A stretch of 64,000 nt of DNA from Betaproteobacteria bacterium. GTDB lineage: Bacteria; Pseudomonadota; Gammaproteobacteria; Burkholderiales; Burkholderiaceae_C. The stretch is from the NCBI GenBank assembly GCA_016704535.1, contig JADIZZ010000004.1, positions 372,001 to 436,000 of the forward strand, read 5' to 3'. Each line of letters begins with the position of its first letter. The first letter of the stretch is position 1. The translations under genes and the position numbers were made by a program. Of the stretch, positions 54,874 to 63,574 are shown piece after piece. The notes under the pieces are model-generated. The model searched no databases and was not told the DNA's origin. It saw only the letters and a program-made list of their open reading frames with translations.

Positions 54874-55749
54874 TCAGGGCGCCATCAACGCCCGAAAGTC
54901 GTCTTCCCAGCCCTTCAGCGTCTCGCGCGCCTTCAGGCGCTGCACTGGCGTGGTGGCATTGTGGATGCGCGCCGCGAAGTCGCAGTTGTACTGAGCCAGC
55001 TTGATCTGGTAGGCCCGGTAGACCGGGTCGGGTGACCGTTCGGTGTGCACGGTCAGCATGCGCAGTGCGGCCAGGCGTTGGTCAACGTCGGCACGCTCGG
55101 CGACCAGTCGGCGCAGCGTCACCAGCAGTTCGCGCTGGCGGCGCTGGCGCTCCTTCAGCCACAGTGCAGGGTCGAAGGGCGAAACCAGCACGCCAGCGCG
55201 CACGAGCCGCCGCTGCGCGTCGTCGAGCCGGCCGTACAGGCGCTCGGCGCGTTCAACTGTTCGCTTGACCGACGCAGTCAGGCGCTCGCCCGGGTCAGTC
55301 TGCATAAAGGCCTCTCGCGCTTCGACGAGGCTCTTGGCTTGCTTGACTTCGATGTGCTTGAACTGCGTTTCACCGAGCCCCGGCAGCTGCTCGGCCGCCA
55401 GCGCCAGCGCGCGCTGCAGCGCAGGTTCGAGCTGCTCGCGTACCTCGGCCTGCCAGCGGCAGGTCTGGTCGCCGTTGAGGGGCTCGAGGATGGGGCCTTG
55501 GACACGGGCCAGCAGTGCCGCGTAGGCCGGCAGTTGCGTGCCGCGATGCCAATCGACAAATCCGTCCAGTGCCAGCTTGACCTGCGGCGCCTGTTCCCGG
55601 CTGAAGTCGACGTAGCCGTCCACCCACCACCAGCTCAGCTGCGAGGCGTTGTTGTAAGCCAGACGCACGCTGCTGCAGCCGGCCAGCAGCGTCACCGCAG
55701 CCAGCAGGGCCAGCGAGCGGGCCAGCAACCGGGCCCCGGCGTGCGGCAC
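54874..55749 (-). CDS. DUF6279-type lipoprotein
   Basis: About 291 residues. Signal peptide with lipobox LLAGC (LARSLALLAAVTLLAGCSSV), then RLAYNNASQLSWWWVDGYVD-F and DGFVDWHRGTQLPAYAALL, followed by long amphipathic helices rich in Gln, Arg and Glu. Anchored in the outer membrane or periplasm; function unknown. GTG 55749 is preferred because ATG starts at 55779 and 55785 overlap the glmU start region on the other strand. Confidence 0.78.
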   Translation of the reverse strand: MPHAGARLLARSLALLAAVTLLAGCSSVRLAYNNASQLSWWWVDGYVDFSREQAPQVKLALDGFVDWHRGTQLPAYAALLARVQGPILEPLNGDQTCRWQAEVREQLEPALQRALALAAEQLPGLGETQFKHIEVKQAKSLVEAREAFMQTDPGERLTASVKRTVERAERLYGRLDDAQRRLVRAGVLVSPFDPALWLKERQRRQRELLVTLRRLVAERADVDQRLAALRMLTVHTERSPDPVYRAYQIKLAQYNCDFAARIHNATTPVQRLKARETLKGWEDDFRALMAP

Positions 55750-55783
55750 GTCAATAATCCGGTTTTTGATGCGAGACATCCGC

Positions 55784-57157
55784 ATGGCATCCAACGTCGT
55801 GATCATGGCCGCGGGCAAGGGCACCCGCATGAAGTCGGCGTTGCCGAAGGTGCTGCACGAGCTGGCCGGGCGCAGCCTATTGCAGCATGTTCTGGCTGCC
55901 GGCGCGCAGCTGGGGGCAGGACGCACCGTGCTCATCACCGGCCATGGTGCCGACGCGGTGGAAGCGGCCGCCAGCGCCGCCTCGCCGGGCACGCTTTTCG
56001 CGCGCCAGATGCCACAGCTGGGCACCGGCCACGCGGTGCAGCAGGCGGTGCCGCTGCTGGACGACACGCTGGCCACCACGCTGATCCTCAATGGCGACGT
56101 GCCGCTGATCCAGGCCGCCACCGCCGCGGCGCTGGTGCACGCCTGCGGCGGCGAGAAGCTGGCGCTGCTGACCATCACGCTGCCCGACGCCACCGGCTAC
56201 GGGCGCATCGTCCGCGACGCGCAAGGCGTGCGCGCCATCGTCGAACACAAGGACGCCACACCCGCGCAGCGCGAGATCCGCGAGATCTATACCGGCATCA
56301 TGGCCGCCCCCACGGCGCTGCTGAAACGCTGGGTCATGGCGCTGAAGGACGACAACGTGCAGCGCGAGTTTTACCTGACCGACATCGTCGCGATGGCGGT
56401 GGCCGAAGGCGTGCCGGTGGTCACCGCCAGCGCCGGCAGCGAAACCGAGGTGCTGGGCGTGAACAGCCCCGTTCAGCTGGCCGACCTGGAGCGCCGCTAC
56501 CAGCGCGCGCAGGCCGAAGCGCTGATGGAGGCCGGCGTGCGCCTGGCCGACCCGGCGCGGCTGGACGTGCGCGGCCGGCTCACCTGCGGCAGCGATGTCG
56601 AGATCGACGTCAATTGCGTCTTCGAAGGCGAGGTGGTGCTGGCCGACGGCGTGCAGATCGGCGCGAACTGCGTCATCCGCGACGCGCGCATCGGCGCCGG
56701 CGCCGTCGTCCACCCATTCACCCACATCGAAGGTGCCACGGTCGGTGCCAGCGCGCTGGTGGGGCCCTTCGCGCGGCTGCGGCCGGGCGCCGAACTCGGC
56801 GAAGAAGTGCACATCGGCAACTTCGTCGAGGTCAAGAACAGCACGCTGGCCAAGGGCGCAAAGGCCAACCACCTGGCCTACTTGGGTGACGCGAGCGTTG
56901 GCGAGCGCGTGAACTTCGGCGCCGGCAGCATCACCGCCAACTACGACGGCGCTAACAAGCACCGCACGGTGATCGGCGCCGACGTGCATGTGGGTAGCAA
57001 CTGCGTGCTGGTGGCACCGGTGACGCTGGGCGAAGGGGCCACGATCGGCGGGGGCAGCACCATTGTCAAGGATGCACCGGCCGGACAGCTGACGGTGGCG
57101 CGCGCGAAGCAGGTGTCGCTGGCAGGCTGGGCACGCCCCAGGAAGACACCGCGCTGA
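55784..57157 (+). CDS. bifunctional GlmU (glucosamine-1-P acetyltransferase / GlcNAc-1-P uridyltransferase)
   Basis: 457 residues. N-terminal pyrophosphorylase with VIMAAGKGTRMKSALPKVLH (UTP site), LGTGHAVQQAVPLL and LNGDVPLI. C-terminal left-handed beta-helix (~250-457) with RLRPGAELGEEVHIGNFVEV-KNS, NHLAYLGDASVGERVNFGAG and NYDGANKHRTVIG. It makes UDP-GlcNAc for peptidoglycan, LPS and the wbp-type sugars of this window. ATG 55784 gives the normal MASNVVIMAAG start; further ATG/TTG lie 15-18 bases upstream. Confidence 0.98.
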   Translation: MASNVVIMAAGKGTRMKSALPKVLHELAGRSLLQHVLAAGAQLGAGRTVLITGHGADAVEAAASAASPGTLFARQMPQLGTGHAVQQAVPLLDDTLATTLILNGDVPLIQAATAAALVHACGGEKLALLTITLPDATGYGRIVRDAQGVRAIVEHKDATPAQREIREIYTGIMAAPTALLKRWVMALKDDNVQREFYLTDIVAMAVAEGVPVVTASAGSETEVLGVNSPVQLADLERRYQRAQAEALMEAGVRLADPARLDVRGRLTCGSDVEIDVNCVFEGEVVLADGVQIGANCVIRDARIGAGAVVHPFTHIEGATVGASALVGPFARLRPGAELGEEVHIGNFVEVKNSTLAKGAKANHLAYLGDASVGERVNFGAGSITANYDGANKHRTVIGADVHVGSNCVLVAPVTLGEGATIGGGSTIVKDAPAGQLTVARAKQVSLAGWARPRKTPR

Positions 57158-57182
57158 GCGGCCACGCGAGCTTCACCGCAGT

Positions 57183-59324
57183 TCAGCGCCCGGTGCGCTG
57201 CGCCAGCCAGGCCTCGAAGGCGTTCAGCGGCATCGGCTCGCCTTCGACGAATCCCTGCATGGCGTCACAGCCCTGCTCGCGCACCCACTCACGCTGGGCG
57301 TCGGTCTCCACGCCCTCGGCCACCACTTGCAGACCCAGACTCTGGCCGAGCTGGATGATGGCGCGCACGATGGCCGCCGAGCCGGCATCGCGAGGCAGGT
57401 CGGTAATGAAGCTGCGATCGATCTTCAGGCGGTCCACCGGCAGGTGCTTCAGCAGCGCCAGGCTGGTGTAGCCGGTGCCGAAGTCGTCGATGGCGATGCC
57501 GACGCCAGTGGCCTTCAGGCGCTGCAATGCGGTGCGCACGCCGACCACGTCCTCCATCAGCATGCGCTCGGTGAGTTCCAGCTCGAGCATCGGGCCGCTG
57601 GCTCCGGCGTCCTGCAGCGCACGTTCGACCGTCTCGACGAAACCCGACATCTGGAACTGCAGCGTCGACAGGTTCACCGCCACCGGCACGCGCGCCAGGC
57701 CGCTGGCGTGCCAGCGCACGGCACAGCGCAGCGCCTCATGCAGTACCCATTGGCCGATGGGCAGGATGAGCCGGTGCGCCTCGGCCACCGGGATGAACTG
57801 ATCGGGGGGCACCAGGCCCAGCTCGGGGTGCAACCAGCGCACCAGCGCCTCGATGCCCAGCAGCCGGCCATCGACCAGCGACTGCTGGGGCTGGAAGTGC
57901 AGCACGAACTCGTGTGCCCGCACGGCCTGCGCCAGGCGGCTTTCCATCGCCAGCTCGGCGTAGGCGGCCTCGGCCATTGCCGGCTCGAAGAAGCGCCAGG
58001 CGGCACGGCCCTGCAGCTTGGCGCGGTACATCGCGATGTCGGCGTGCTTGATCAGCGCCGCCGGCGTCTCGCCGTGCGCAGGGTAGATGGCCACGCCGAT
58101 CGAGGGCGTCACCGAGATGGACGCGCCCTGCACCTCCAGCGGCGCACCGATGGTGGCCAGCAGTTTGGCCGCCACCGCCTGCACCGCGGCCGGGGCCGGG
58201 TCGCCAGCCAGCAGCAGCACGAACTCGTCGCCACCGAAACGTGCGACGAGATCGGCACCGCGCAGCTGCGTGACGTCGCTCAGCATCCCGGCTCGGCCCT
58301 GGGAACGCAGCGCGGCGCCGATGCGTTCGGCCACCGTCTGCAACAGCATGTCGCCGACCGGATGACCCAGCGAATCGTTGACGCGCTTGAAGTGGTCGAG
58401 GTCGATGAACAGCAGCGCCAGGCGCTCGCCGCGGTCGCGCGCCTGCTCGAGCAGGGCCTGCGCACGGGTGTCGAAGGCCAGGCGATTGGGCAAGCCGGTG
58501 AGCGCGTCGTGGTGCGCCAGGTGGTGGATCCGCGCCTGCGCCTCGGCGCGGTCGCGCATGTCGCGCACGATGGTCATGCGCAGGTGCTCTCCCTGGTAGT
58601 GGAGGGTGCGCACGATGAACTCCACCGGCAGCGCGTGGCCATCGCGGTGCAGGATGGCGCTGTCGTAGCTGATCTCGTCGCCCGAGGCCATCACCTCGGC
58701 CACGCGGTGGCGCTGTTCGGGTGCGACGAACTCCAGCGTATGCCGACCCAGCAGTTCAGGCAGCGTGCGTCCCAGCAACGCCAGCAACGGCGGATTGGCG
58801 TCGGTGATGAGGCCGCCCTTGTGAAAGACAATGCCCTCGGCGCTGGCGTGCATGAACTTGGCCAGTCGTTCCTCGCTTTCTCGCAGCGCGCTCTCGACGT
58901 TGCGGTGGCGCGAGATGTCGCTGATGAGCATGAAGCCGCCCAAGGGCTCGTCGCCTTCCTGCGGCATGTGCGGCAGCAGGTGCACCTCGATATGACGCGG
59001 CGTGCCCTGAGCGTCGAACAGCTGGTGTTCGTGGCGGGCGCCCAGACGCTGTCGCCGTACCTGCTCGACTTGGGGCTCGATGGCGGCCGCGGCCTCGTCG
59101 CCGATGATCTGTGCCAAGGTCAGGCCGATGATCGAGACCTCGGTCTGGCCAAACATCTCGGCATAGCCTCGGTTGGCGTAGCGGCAGGCGTTGCTGAATC
59201 GCTCGTAGTAGGCGATGGCCGTCGACAGGTTGTTGCATACCCGTACGAACTGCGCGATCTGGGCCTTCAGCCCGGCCACGGTTGCCTCGCAGGCAGCACC
59301 GTCAGCGCGGGCTTCGTCGTTCAC
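57183..59324 (-). CDS. PAS-PAS-GGDEF-EAL c-di-GMP signalling protein
   Basis: 713 residues, no membrane segments. Two PAS domains (~25-140 and ~155-270), GGDEF (~275-440) with intact RFGGDEFVLLL near residue 365 and HHDALTGLPNRLAFD, and EAL (~455-705) with IEALVRWLHPELGL, DDFGTGYTSLALLKHLPVDR-LKID, AEGVET and QGF. All key phosphodiesterase residues seem present. Both synthesis and breakdown of c-di-GMP are possible; the PAS domains probably choose. Confidence 0.95.
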   Translation of the reverse strand: MNDEARADGAACEATVAGLKAQIAQFVRVCNNLSTAIAYYERFSNACRYANRGYAEMFGQTEVSIIGLTLAQIIGDEAAAAIEPQVEQVRRQRLGARHEHQLFDAQGTPRHIEVHLLPHMPQEGDEPLGGFMLISDISRHRNVESALRESEERLAKFMHASAEGIVFHKGGLITDANPPLLALLGRTLPELLGRHTLEFVAPEQRHRVAEVMASGDEISYDSAILHRDGHALPVEFIVRTLHYQGEHLRMTIVRDMRDRAEAQARIHHLAHHDALTGLPNRLAFDTRAQALLEQARDRGERLALLFIDLDHFKRVNDSLGHPVGDMLLQTVAERIGAALRSQGRAGMLSDVTQLRGADLVARFGGDEFVLLLAGDPAPAAVQAVAAKLLATIGAPLEVQGASISVTPSIGVAIYPAHGETPAALIKHADIAMYRAKLQGRAAWRFFEPAMAEAAYAELAMESRLAQAVRAHEFVLHFQPQQSLVDGRLLGIEALVRWLHPELGLVPPDQFIPVAEAHRLILPIGQWVLHEALRCAVRWHASGLARVPVAVNLSTLQFQMSGFVETVERALQDAGASGPMLELELTERMLMEDVVGVRTALQRLKATGVGIAIDDFGTGYTSLALLKHLPVDRLKIDRSFITDLPRDAGSAAIVRAIIQLGQSLGLQVVAEGVETDAQREWVREQGCDAMQGFVEGEPMPLNAFEAWLAQRTGR

Positions 59325-60103
59325 GTCCCGCCGCCTTCAACGGTGGCGGCAGCCAGACACAGGTCTTCCCAGGCCTTGGCTTTGTCGAGCGGGCTGCGCA
59401 GCAGGTAGGCCGGGTGGTAGGTGACGACCAGCGGTACGCCTTCGTAGCGGTGCAGGCGGCCGCGCAGCCGGCCGATCGGCTCGTCGGTGCGGAGCAGTGC
59501 TTGCACGGCGAACCGACCCATCGCCAGGATGAGGCGCGGCTTGAGCAGTTCGATCTGCCGCACCAAGTAGGGCTCACACTGCGCCATTTCGTCAGGCCCC
59601 GGATTGCGGTTGCGCGGCGGGCGGCACTTCAGCGTGTTGGCGATGTAGACGCTGCGCTCAGGCGGGCCGTCGGCAGCACGCGAGAGCTGCAGCGCGGCCA
59701 GCATGCGGTCGAGCAGCTGGCCAGCGGCGCCGACGAAGGGCTCGCCCTCGCGGTCCTCGCTCTCGCCCGGCGCTTCGCCCACTACCATCCAGTGCGCCTG
59801 CTCGTGGCCGGTGCCGAAGACGGTCTGCGTGCGGCTCTCGCACAGGCCGCACTTACGGCAGACGGCGACGGCATCGCGCAAGGCGGGCCAGTCGAGCGCC
59901 GGCAGGTCGCCGCACGAAGGTGCAGAGGCGCTTGCTGGGGCCGGCACATCTGCGGGCGCCGCCGGGCGTCTCGGGACAATCGCTTCGTCCGCGGCGGGCC
60001 CGGCAGCAGCTACGGCCGCGGTCGGTGCGTTGTCGCTGGGCGTGCTCCAGACGCGCAGCCCCATGGCCTGAAGCAGCGCCAGCTGGCGTTCAGTCCACGG
60101 CAT
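59321..60103 (-). CDS. uracil-DNA glycosylase, family 4 (iron-sulfur)
   Basis: 260 residues. A Pro/Ala-rich N-terminal tail (~25-70), the cluster-binding CRKCGLCESR with further Cys in NTLKCRPPRNRNPGPDE and AQCEPYL, the catalytic motif VVGEAPGESEDREGEPFVGA-AG and the C-terminal VVTYHPAYLLRSPLDK. It removes uracil from DNA. The start overlaps the rimI end by 14 bases; tsaB-rimI-UDG is a common betaproteobacterial order. Confidence 0.94.
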   Translation of the reverse strand: MPWTERQLALLQAMGLRVWSTPSDNAPTAAVAAAGPAADEAIVPRRPAAPADVPAPASASAPSCGDLPALDWPALRDAVAVCRKCGLCESRTQTVFGTGHEQAHWMVVGEAPGESEDREGEPFVGAAGQLLDRMLAALQLSRAADGPPERSVYIANTLKCRPPRNRNPGPDEMAQCEPYLVRQIELLKPRLILAMGRFAVQALLRTDEPIGRLRGRLHRYEGVPLVVTYHPAYLLRSPLDKAKAWEDLCLAAATVEGGGT

Positions 60104-60593
60104 CGGCTTGCCCCGGGCTGCGCGCTGCGGACAGGGCCAGGCACATCACCACGGCATCCTCGCGGCGCACCGCCGCCGGATAGTAGCCGCGGCGCAGCCC
60201 CACTTCCTCGAATCCCAGCCTGGAGTACAGCTCCCTTGCACGCTGGTTGCTCTGGCGCACCTCGAGCCACAACGTCGCCAAGCCCAAGCGCTGCGCGTGC
60301 TGCCGCAGAGCCGCCATCAGCGCCTGGCCGTGGCCGAGGCCCTGCCATTCGGGCGCGACGGTGATGTTCAACAGGTGCAACTCGTCGACACCTGTCATCG
60401 CAATGAAGTAGCCGACGAGCTCACCGGCGCCACTGACCAGCACGTCGGCCAGATAACCGGCGGCCAGCGAGTCGGTGAAATTGCCGCGGCTCCAGGGATG
60501 GCTGTAAACGCGCGCCTCGACCGCCACCATGGCGTCGAGATCGCTCACCGTCATCGGGCGGCGCGTCACGCGGGGCTGCAGCACCGCGTTCAT
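60090..60593 (-). CDS. ribosomal protein S18-alanine N-acetyltransferase RimI
   Basis: 167-residue GNAT enzyme. PMTVSDLDAMVAVEARVYSH-PWSRGNFTDSL, LLNITVAPEWQGLGHGQALM (acetyl-CoA P-loop, Q/G-x-x-G-x-G) and LEVRQSNQRARELYSRLGFE match RimI closely. ATGA overlap with the tsaB stop at 60590. Confidence 0.94.
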   Translation of the reverse strand: MNAVLQPRVTRRPMTVSDLDAMVAVEARVYSHPWSRGNFTDSLAAGYLADVLVSGAGELVGYFIAMTGVDELHLLNITVAPEWQGLGHGQALMAALRQHAQRLGLATLWLEVRQSNQRARELYSRLGFEEVGLRRGYYPAAVRREDAVVMCLALSAARSPGQADAVD

Positions 60594-61351
60594 GGAGCCG
60601 TCCTCTGCAATGCGGGCACGGCGGCCGCATTCGCGGCGCGCAGAGCTTCGCGCTCCTGCGTCGTGAAAGCCACCTTGTCACGCAGATAGAGCGGCAAGGC
60701 GTCCGCGGCGTCGATGCCGGCGCCGTCCGCCGCGGCCTGCGACGCCAGACGCAGCAGCGCCGCGGCACGCTGCGTTTCGGCAAACACCGGCACACCGCCC
60801 GGCACCGGCAAGCGCTCGCCAAAGGCTGACCAGGCCGAGCCCGCCACGGCATGCAACGCGACATCAGCCCAGGCCGCGTTCAACGCCGGCAACGTGAGCA
60901 GCGCCGGCGGCTGCAGCGTCTGCCAGGCGCCGCACTGCCAGCGGTAGACGGCGGCATAGGCCTCGTCCATGCGAGCGTCCATGGCCACGCCGATGTCGAA
61001 GGGGATGCGCTCATCGGCAGAAGCCTGCATGCGTGCGTCTTCGGCGACGACGAGAAGGCTGTCTATGGGCACCACTGGGCAGCCGACACCATAGGCCAGG
61101 CCTTGGGCCACCGCGCAGGCCGTGCGCAGGCCGGTGAAAGCACCCGGGCCGCGACCGAAGGCGATGAACCCCAGATCGGCCAGGCGAAGGCCGGCCCGCG
61201 CCAAGAGCATCTGCGCCTGCGGCAATAGCGCCGACGATGACAGCGCCCCGCCTGCAGCGTCGACGCACCAGGGACCCCCCGGCGCAAACAGCGCCAGCGC
61301 CAGGCGTTCGGTCGAAGTGTCGAAGGCCAGCAGCGTGGTCGTCAGGCCCAT
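60590..61351 (-). CDS. t6A modification protein TsaB
   Basis: 253 residues. LLAFDTSTERLALALFAPGG, the family hallmark GRGPGAFTGLRTACAVAQGL and MDARMDEAYAAVY. TsaB is the inactive scaffold partner of TsaD in making t6A37 on tRNA. The Sua5/TsaC-type enzyme for the first step lies nearby at 62595-63563; tsaD and tsaE are not in the window. ATG 61351 matches the usual N-terminus. Confidence 0.95.
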   Translation of the reverse strand: MGLTTTLLAFDTSTERLALALFAPGGPWCVDAAGGALSSSALLPQAQMLLARAGLRLADLGFIAFGRGPGAFTGLRTACAVAQGLAYGVGCPVVPIDSLLVVAEDARMQASADERIPFDIGVAMDARMDEAYAAVYRWQCGAWQTLQPPALLTLPALNAAWADVALHAVAGSAWSAFGERLPVPGGVPVFAETQRAAALLRLASQAAADGAGIDAADALPLYLRDKVAFTTQEREALRAANAAAVPALQRTAP

Positions 61352-61575
61352 GCCACCGGCAGGCTGCGTCCCGCCGAAGTCACGGCAGACGGCTGCAACA
61401 CGGTCGTCAGCGGGCATGTGATGAGTTTATGCCGCGCCATCCTGCCCTCGTGAGCTGGCCTCTTGCGTGCATGGCGCTGATGCTGAGGAGGACATTGGCG
61501 ACAGGGCCACCGGTCGCCGGTCGCGCTGGCGGGACCGGTGAATCGGTGCCGGTCACGGCGCCCGGGCCGGCGCGT

Positions 61576-62553
61576 CTAGAACGGATTGCGCTGCGCGCGA
61601 TCGACGGCCAGCGACGCCAGCTGCGCCTGCCCGCCCGGGGCCAGGCGGGTCTCGTCGGCCCACAAGTAGGTGGCTGGCTGGGCTTCGGGCACCAACGTGT
61701 TGGTGGTGCAATTGGGCAGCGGCGCCGTGCACACGGCCGTCGTGACGTTCGTCAGGCCGAAGCTGGGCGGGAAGCGCGCGATGGACTGGAAGCGCAGCTG
61801 CGCCTGCATCAGACCGATGTAGCGGCCGTCGAGCAGCACGGTGACGCCGAGCTGTTCGTTGAAGGCAGTCGTCAGTCGCGTCAGCAGCGCTGCGCGATCG
61901 AAGCTGCCGCCGAGCGCCTTCTCGCTCAAGGCGTAAGGCGTGAGCCCCATGTCCGGCAGGTCGGACACGATGACCTTGGCCCCCAGCTCGACGAGGCGGT
62001 TCACGGCACGCGCCAGGCGTTGCCCGCGCGCCCCCGCCTCGTCGATGAGCGCCGATTCACTCAGCGAGGGGTACTGGCCGTAAAGCTCGAGAATGTCGTT
62101 GGCGCCGACCAGCACGGTAGCCAGATCCTTGTCGCGGAAACCGCCGGCGGCCACCTGGGCTTCCACCTGCGCAGTGACGTCGGCCACCTTGGCGCCAACA
62201 AAGGCGAGCATGCGCGCCTTCGGGACGGGTTCGGAAGTGGTGTTGCACTCGGCGAAAGTGAAGCCGTACAGACTGGCCAGCGACTGCACCCAGATCGGGT
62301 TGGCCGCGCAGTTGATGTCGCCTTCGGCGATGACACCGTTCACGCTGTAGCTGCGGCCGTTGGGCGTCAGCGTGCTGGTCTCGTCACCGAACACCAGCAG
62401 GCGGCCAGGGATGAAGGGGTCGTATTGCGATGTGCCTCCGCCGCAGGCTGCCAGGCCAAGGCTCGCGGCCACCACGAGCGCGGCCTGCAGGCGGGCCTTC
62501 CTGGCTACCTCGAGGGCGGACCGCAGTGTTGCGGCCAGACTGCTGAATGTCAT
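61576..62553 (-). CDS. SGNH/GDSL-fold lipoprotein lacking catalytic residues
   Basis: 325 residues. Signal peptide with lipobox (AALVVAASLGLAACGGG) and RBS GGAG. Block I reads LLVFGDETSTL where GDS(L) with the nucleophilic Ser is expected; block III GANDI is kept; block V reads LWADETRLAPGG where D-x-x-H is expected. Thus both catalytic Ser and His are replaced (Glu and Arg). Related lipoproteins with GDE are known in Burkholderiales (recollection). It may bind rather than cut an ester or glycan. Not operonic with its neighbours by spacing. Confidence 0.8.
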   Translation of the reverse strand: MTFSSLAATLRSALEVARKARLQAALVVAASLGLAACGGGTSQYDPFIPGRLLVFGDETSTLTPNGRSYSVNGVIAEGDINCAANPIWVQSLASLYGFTFAECNTTSEPVPKARMLAFVGAKVADVTAQVEAQVAAGGFRDKDLATVLVGANDILELYGQYPSLSESALIDEAGARGQRLARAVNRLVELGAKVIVSDLPDMGLTPYALSEKALGGSFDRAALLTRLTTAFNEQLGVTVLLDGRYIGLMQAQLRFQSIARFPPSFGLTNVTTAVCTAPLPNCTTNTLVPEAQPATYLWADETRLAPGGQAQLASLAVDRAQRNPF

Positions 62554-62594
62554 CTCTGCTCCGAAATCTGGGGGCCCACGGTCGCCCGGTGGGG

Positions 62595-63563
62595 TCATGC
62601 GGCGGCGCGTTGCAGGCGGTCGCGCACGCCCTCCCATTCGGGACCAGACGGCGGCCGTTCCACCCAGATGGCCGACACGCCGGCGGCGTCGAATTCACGC
62701 AGCACCGCGAAGAGTTCGTGCGCCACGATGGCCGGGTCGGCAGGCATGGCCCGGTGCAACCAGGCCGCGCCTGCTGCGAGGGGGAGACGGGAATATACCC
62801 CGAGCACCCGTCCGGCCTCGGCGACGGCTGGCGGCAGCGACGAGGCGTCGAAGAGCCGAACCGGCACCGACGGCGCGTAGTGCGAGGCCAGCGTGCCCGA
62901 GGCGCGCGGCGACGAGGCGTCGGGTGCGGCCAGGGCCGTGCCCAGTGCGGCCTCGATGCGCTGCCGACCAAGCTGCCCCGGCCTTAGCAGGGCGGGCTGC
63001 GCACGGGTGCAGTCGACGATGGCCGACTCGATGCCGATGTCGCAGGCGCCGCCGTCCAACACCACGAGCGAGGAGCCGAATTCCTGCACCACGTGCGCGG
63101 CGGTGGTGGGGCTGACGCGGCCGAAGCGGTTGGCGCTGGGCGCCGCGACCCCGGGCACGCCCAGCGCTGCCGCCTCGCGCAGCAGTGCCAGCGCTACTGG
63201 GTGCGCCGGCATGCGCAGGCCGATGCTGTCCTGCCCGCCAGCAGCCGCTGCGCCACGGCCGAGCGCACGAGGGACGATCACCGTCAGCGGCCCGGGCCAG
63301 AAGGCGGCAATGAGGCGCTGTGCCGGACCGTTCAACGTCGACGCGAAGTGACGCGCCGCGGCGGCGTCTGCCACGTGCACGATGAGTGGGTGGCCGGCCG
63401 GGCGGCCCTTGGCGGCGTAGATTCGCGCCACCGCGGCATCGTCGTCGGCGCGTGCACCCAGGCCATAAACCGTCTCGGTGGCGAAGGCCACCAGCTCACC
63501 GGACGTCAGCAGGTGCGCCGCGCGGCGCACATCGGCCGGGTTGTCGCCCGACAGCACAGGCAC
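62595..63563 (-). CDS. L-threonylcarbamoyladenylate synthase (Sua5/YwlC type)
   Basis: 322 residues; first enzyme of t6A synthesis. The YrdC domain (~1-200) shows FATETVYGLGARADDDAAVA, IYAAKGRPAGHPLIVHV, FWPGPLTVIV and APSANRFGRVSPT. The extra C-terminal Sua5 domain (~225-322, GVYSRLPLAAGAAWLHRAM) makes it the long Sua5 form rather than short TsaC. GTG start at 63563, 11 bases after the purK stop; both probably share a transcript. Confidence 0.95.
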   Translation of the reverse strand: MPVLSGDNPADVRRAAHLLTSGELVAFATETVYGLGARADDDAAVARIYAAKGRPAGHPLIVHVADAAAARHFASTLNGPAQRLIAAFWPGPLTVIVPRALGRGAAAAGGQDSIGLRMPAHPVALALLREAAALGVPGVAAPSANRFGRVSPTTAAHVVQEFGSSLVVLDGGACDIGIESAIVDCTRAQPALLRPGQLGRQRIEAALGTALAAPDASSPRASGTLASHYAPSVPVRLFDASSLPPAVAEAGRVLGVYSRLPLAAGAAWLHRAMPADPAIVAHELFAVLREFDAAGVSAIWVERPPSGPEWEGVRDRLQRAAA

Positions 63564-63574
63564 CGGGGCCGCCT

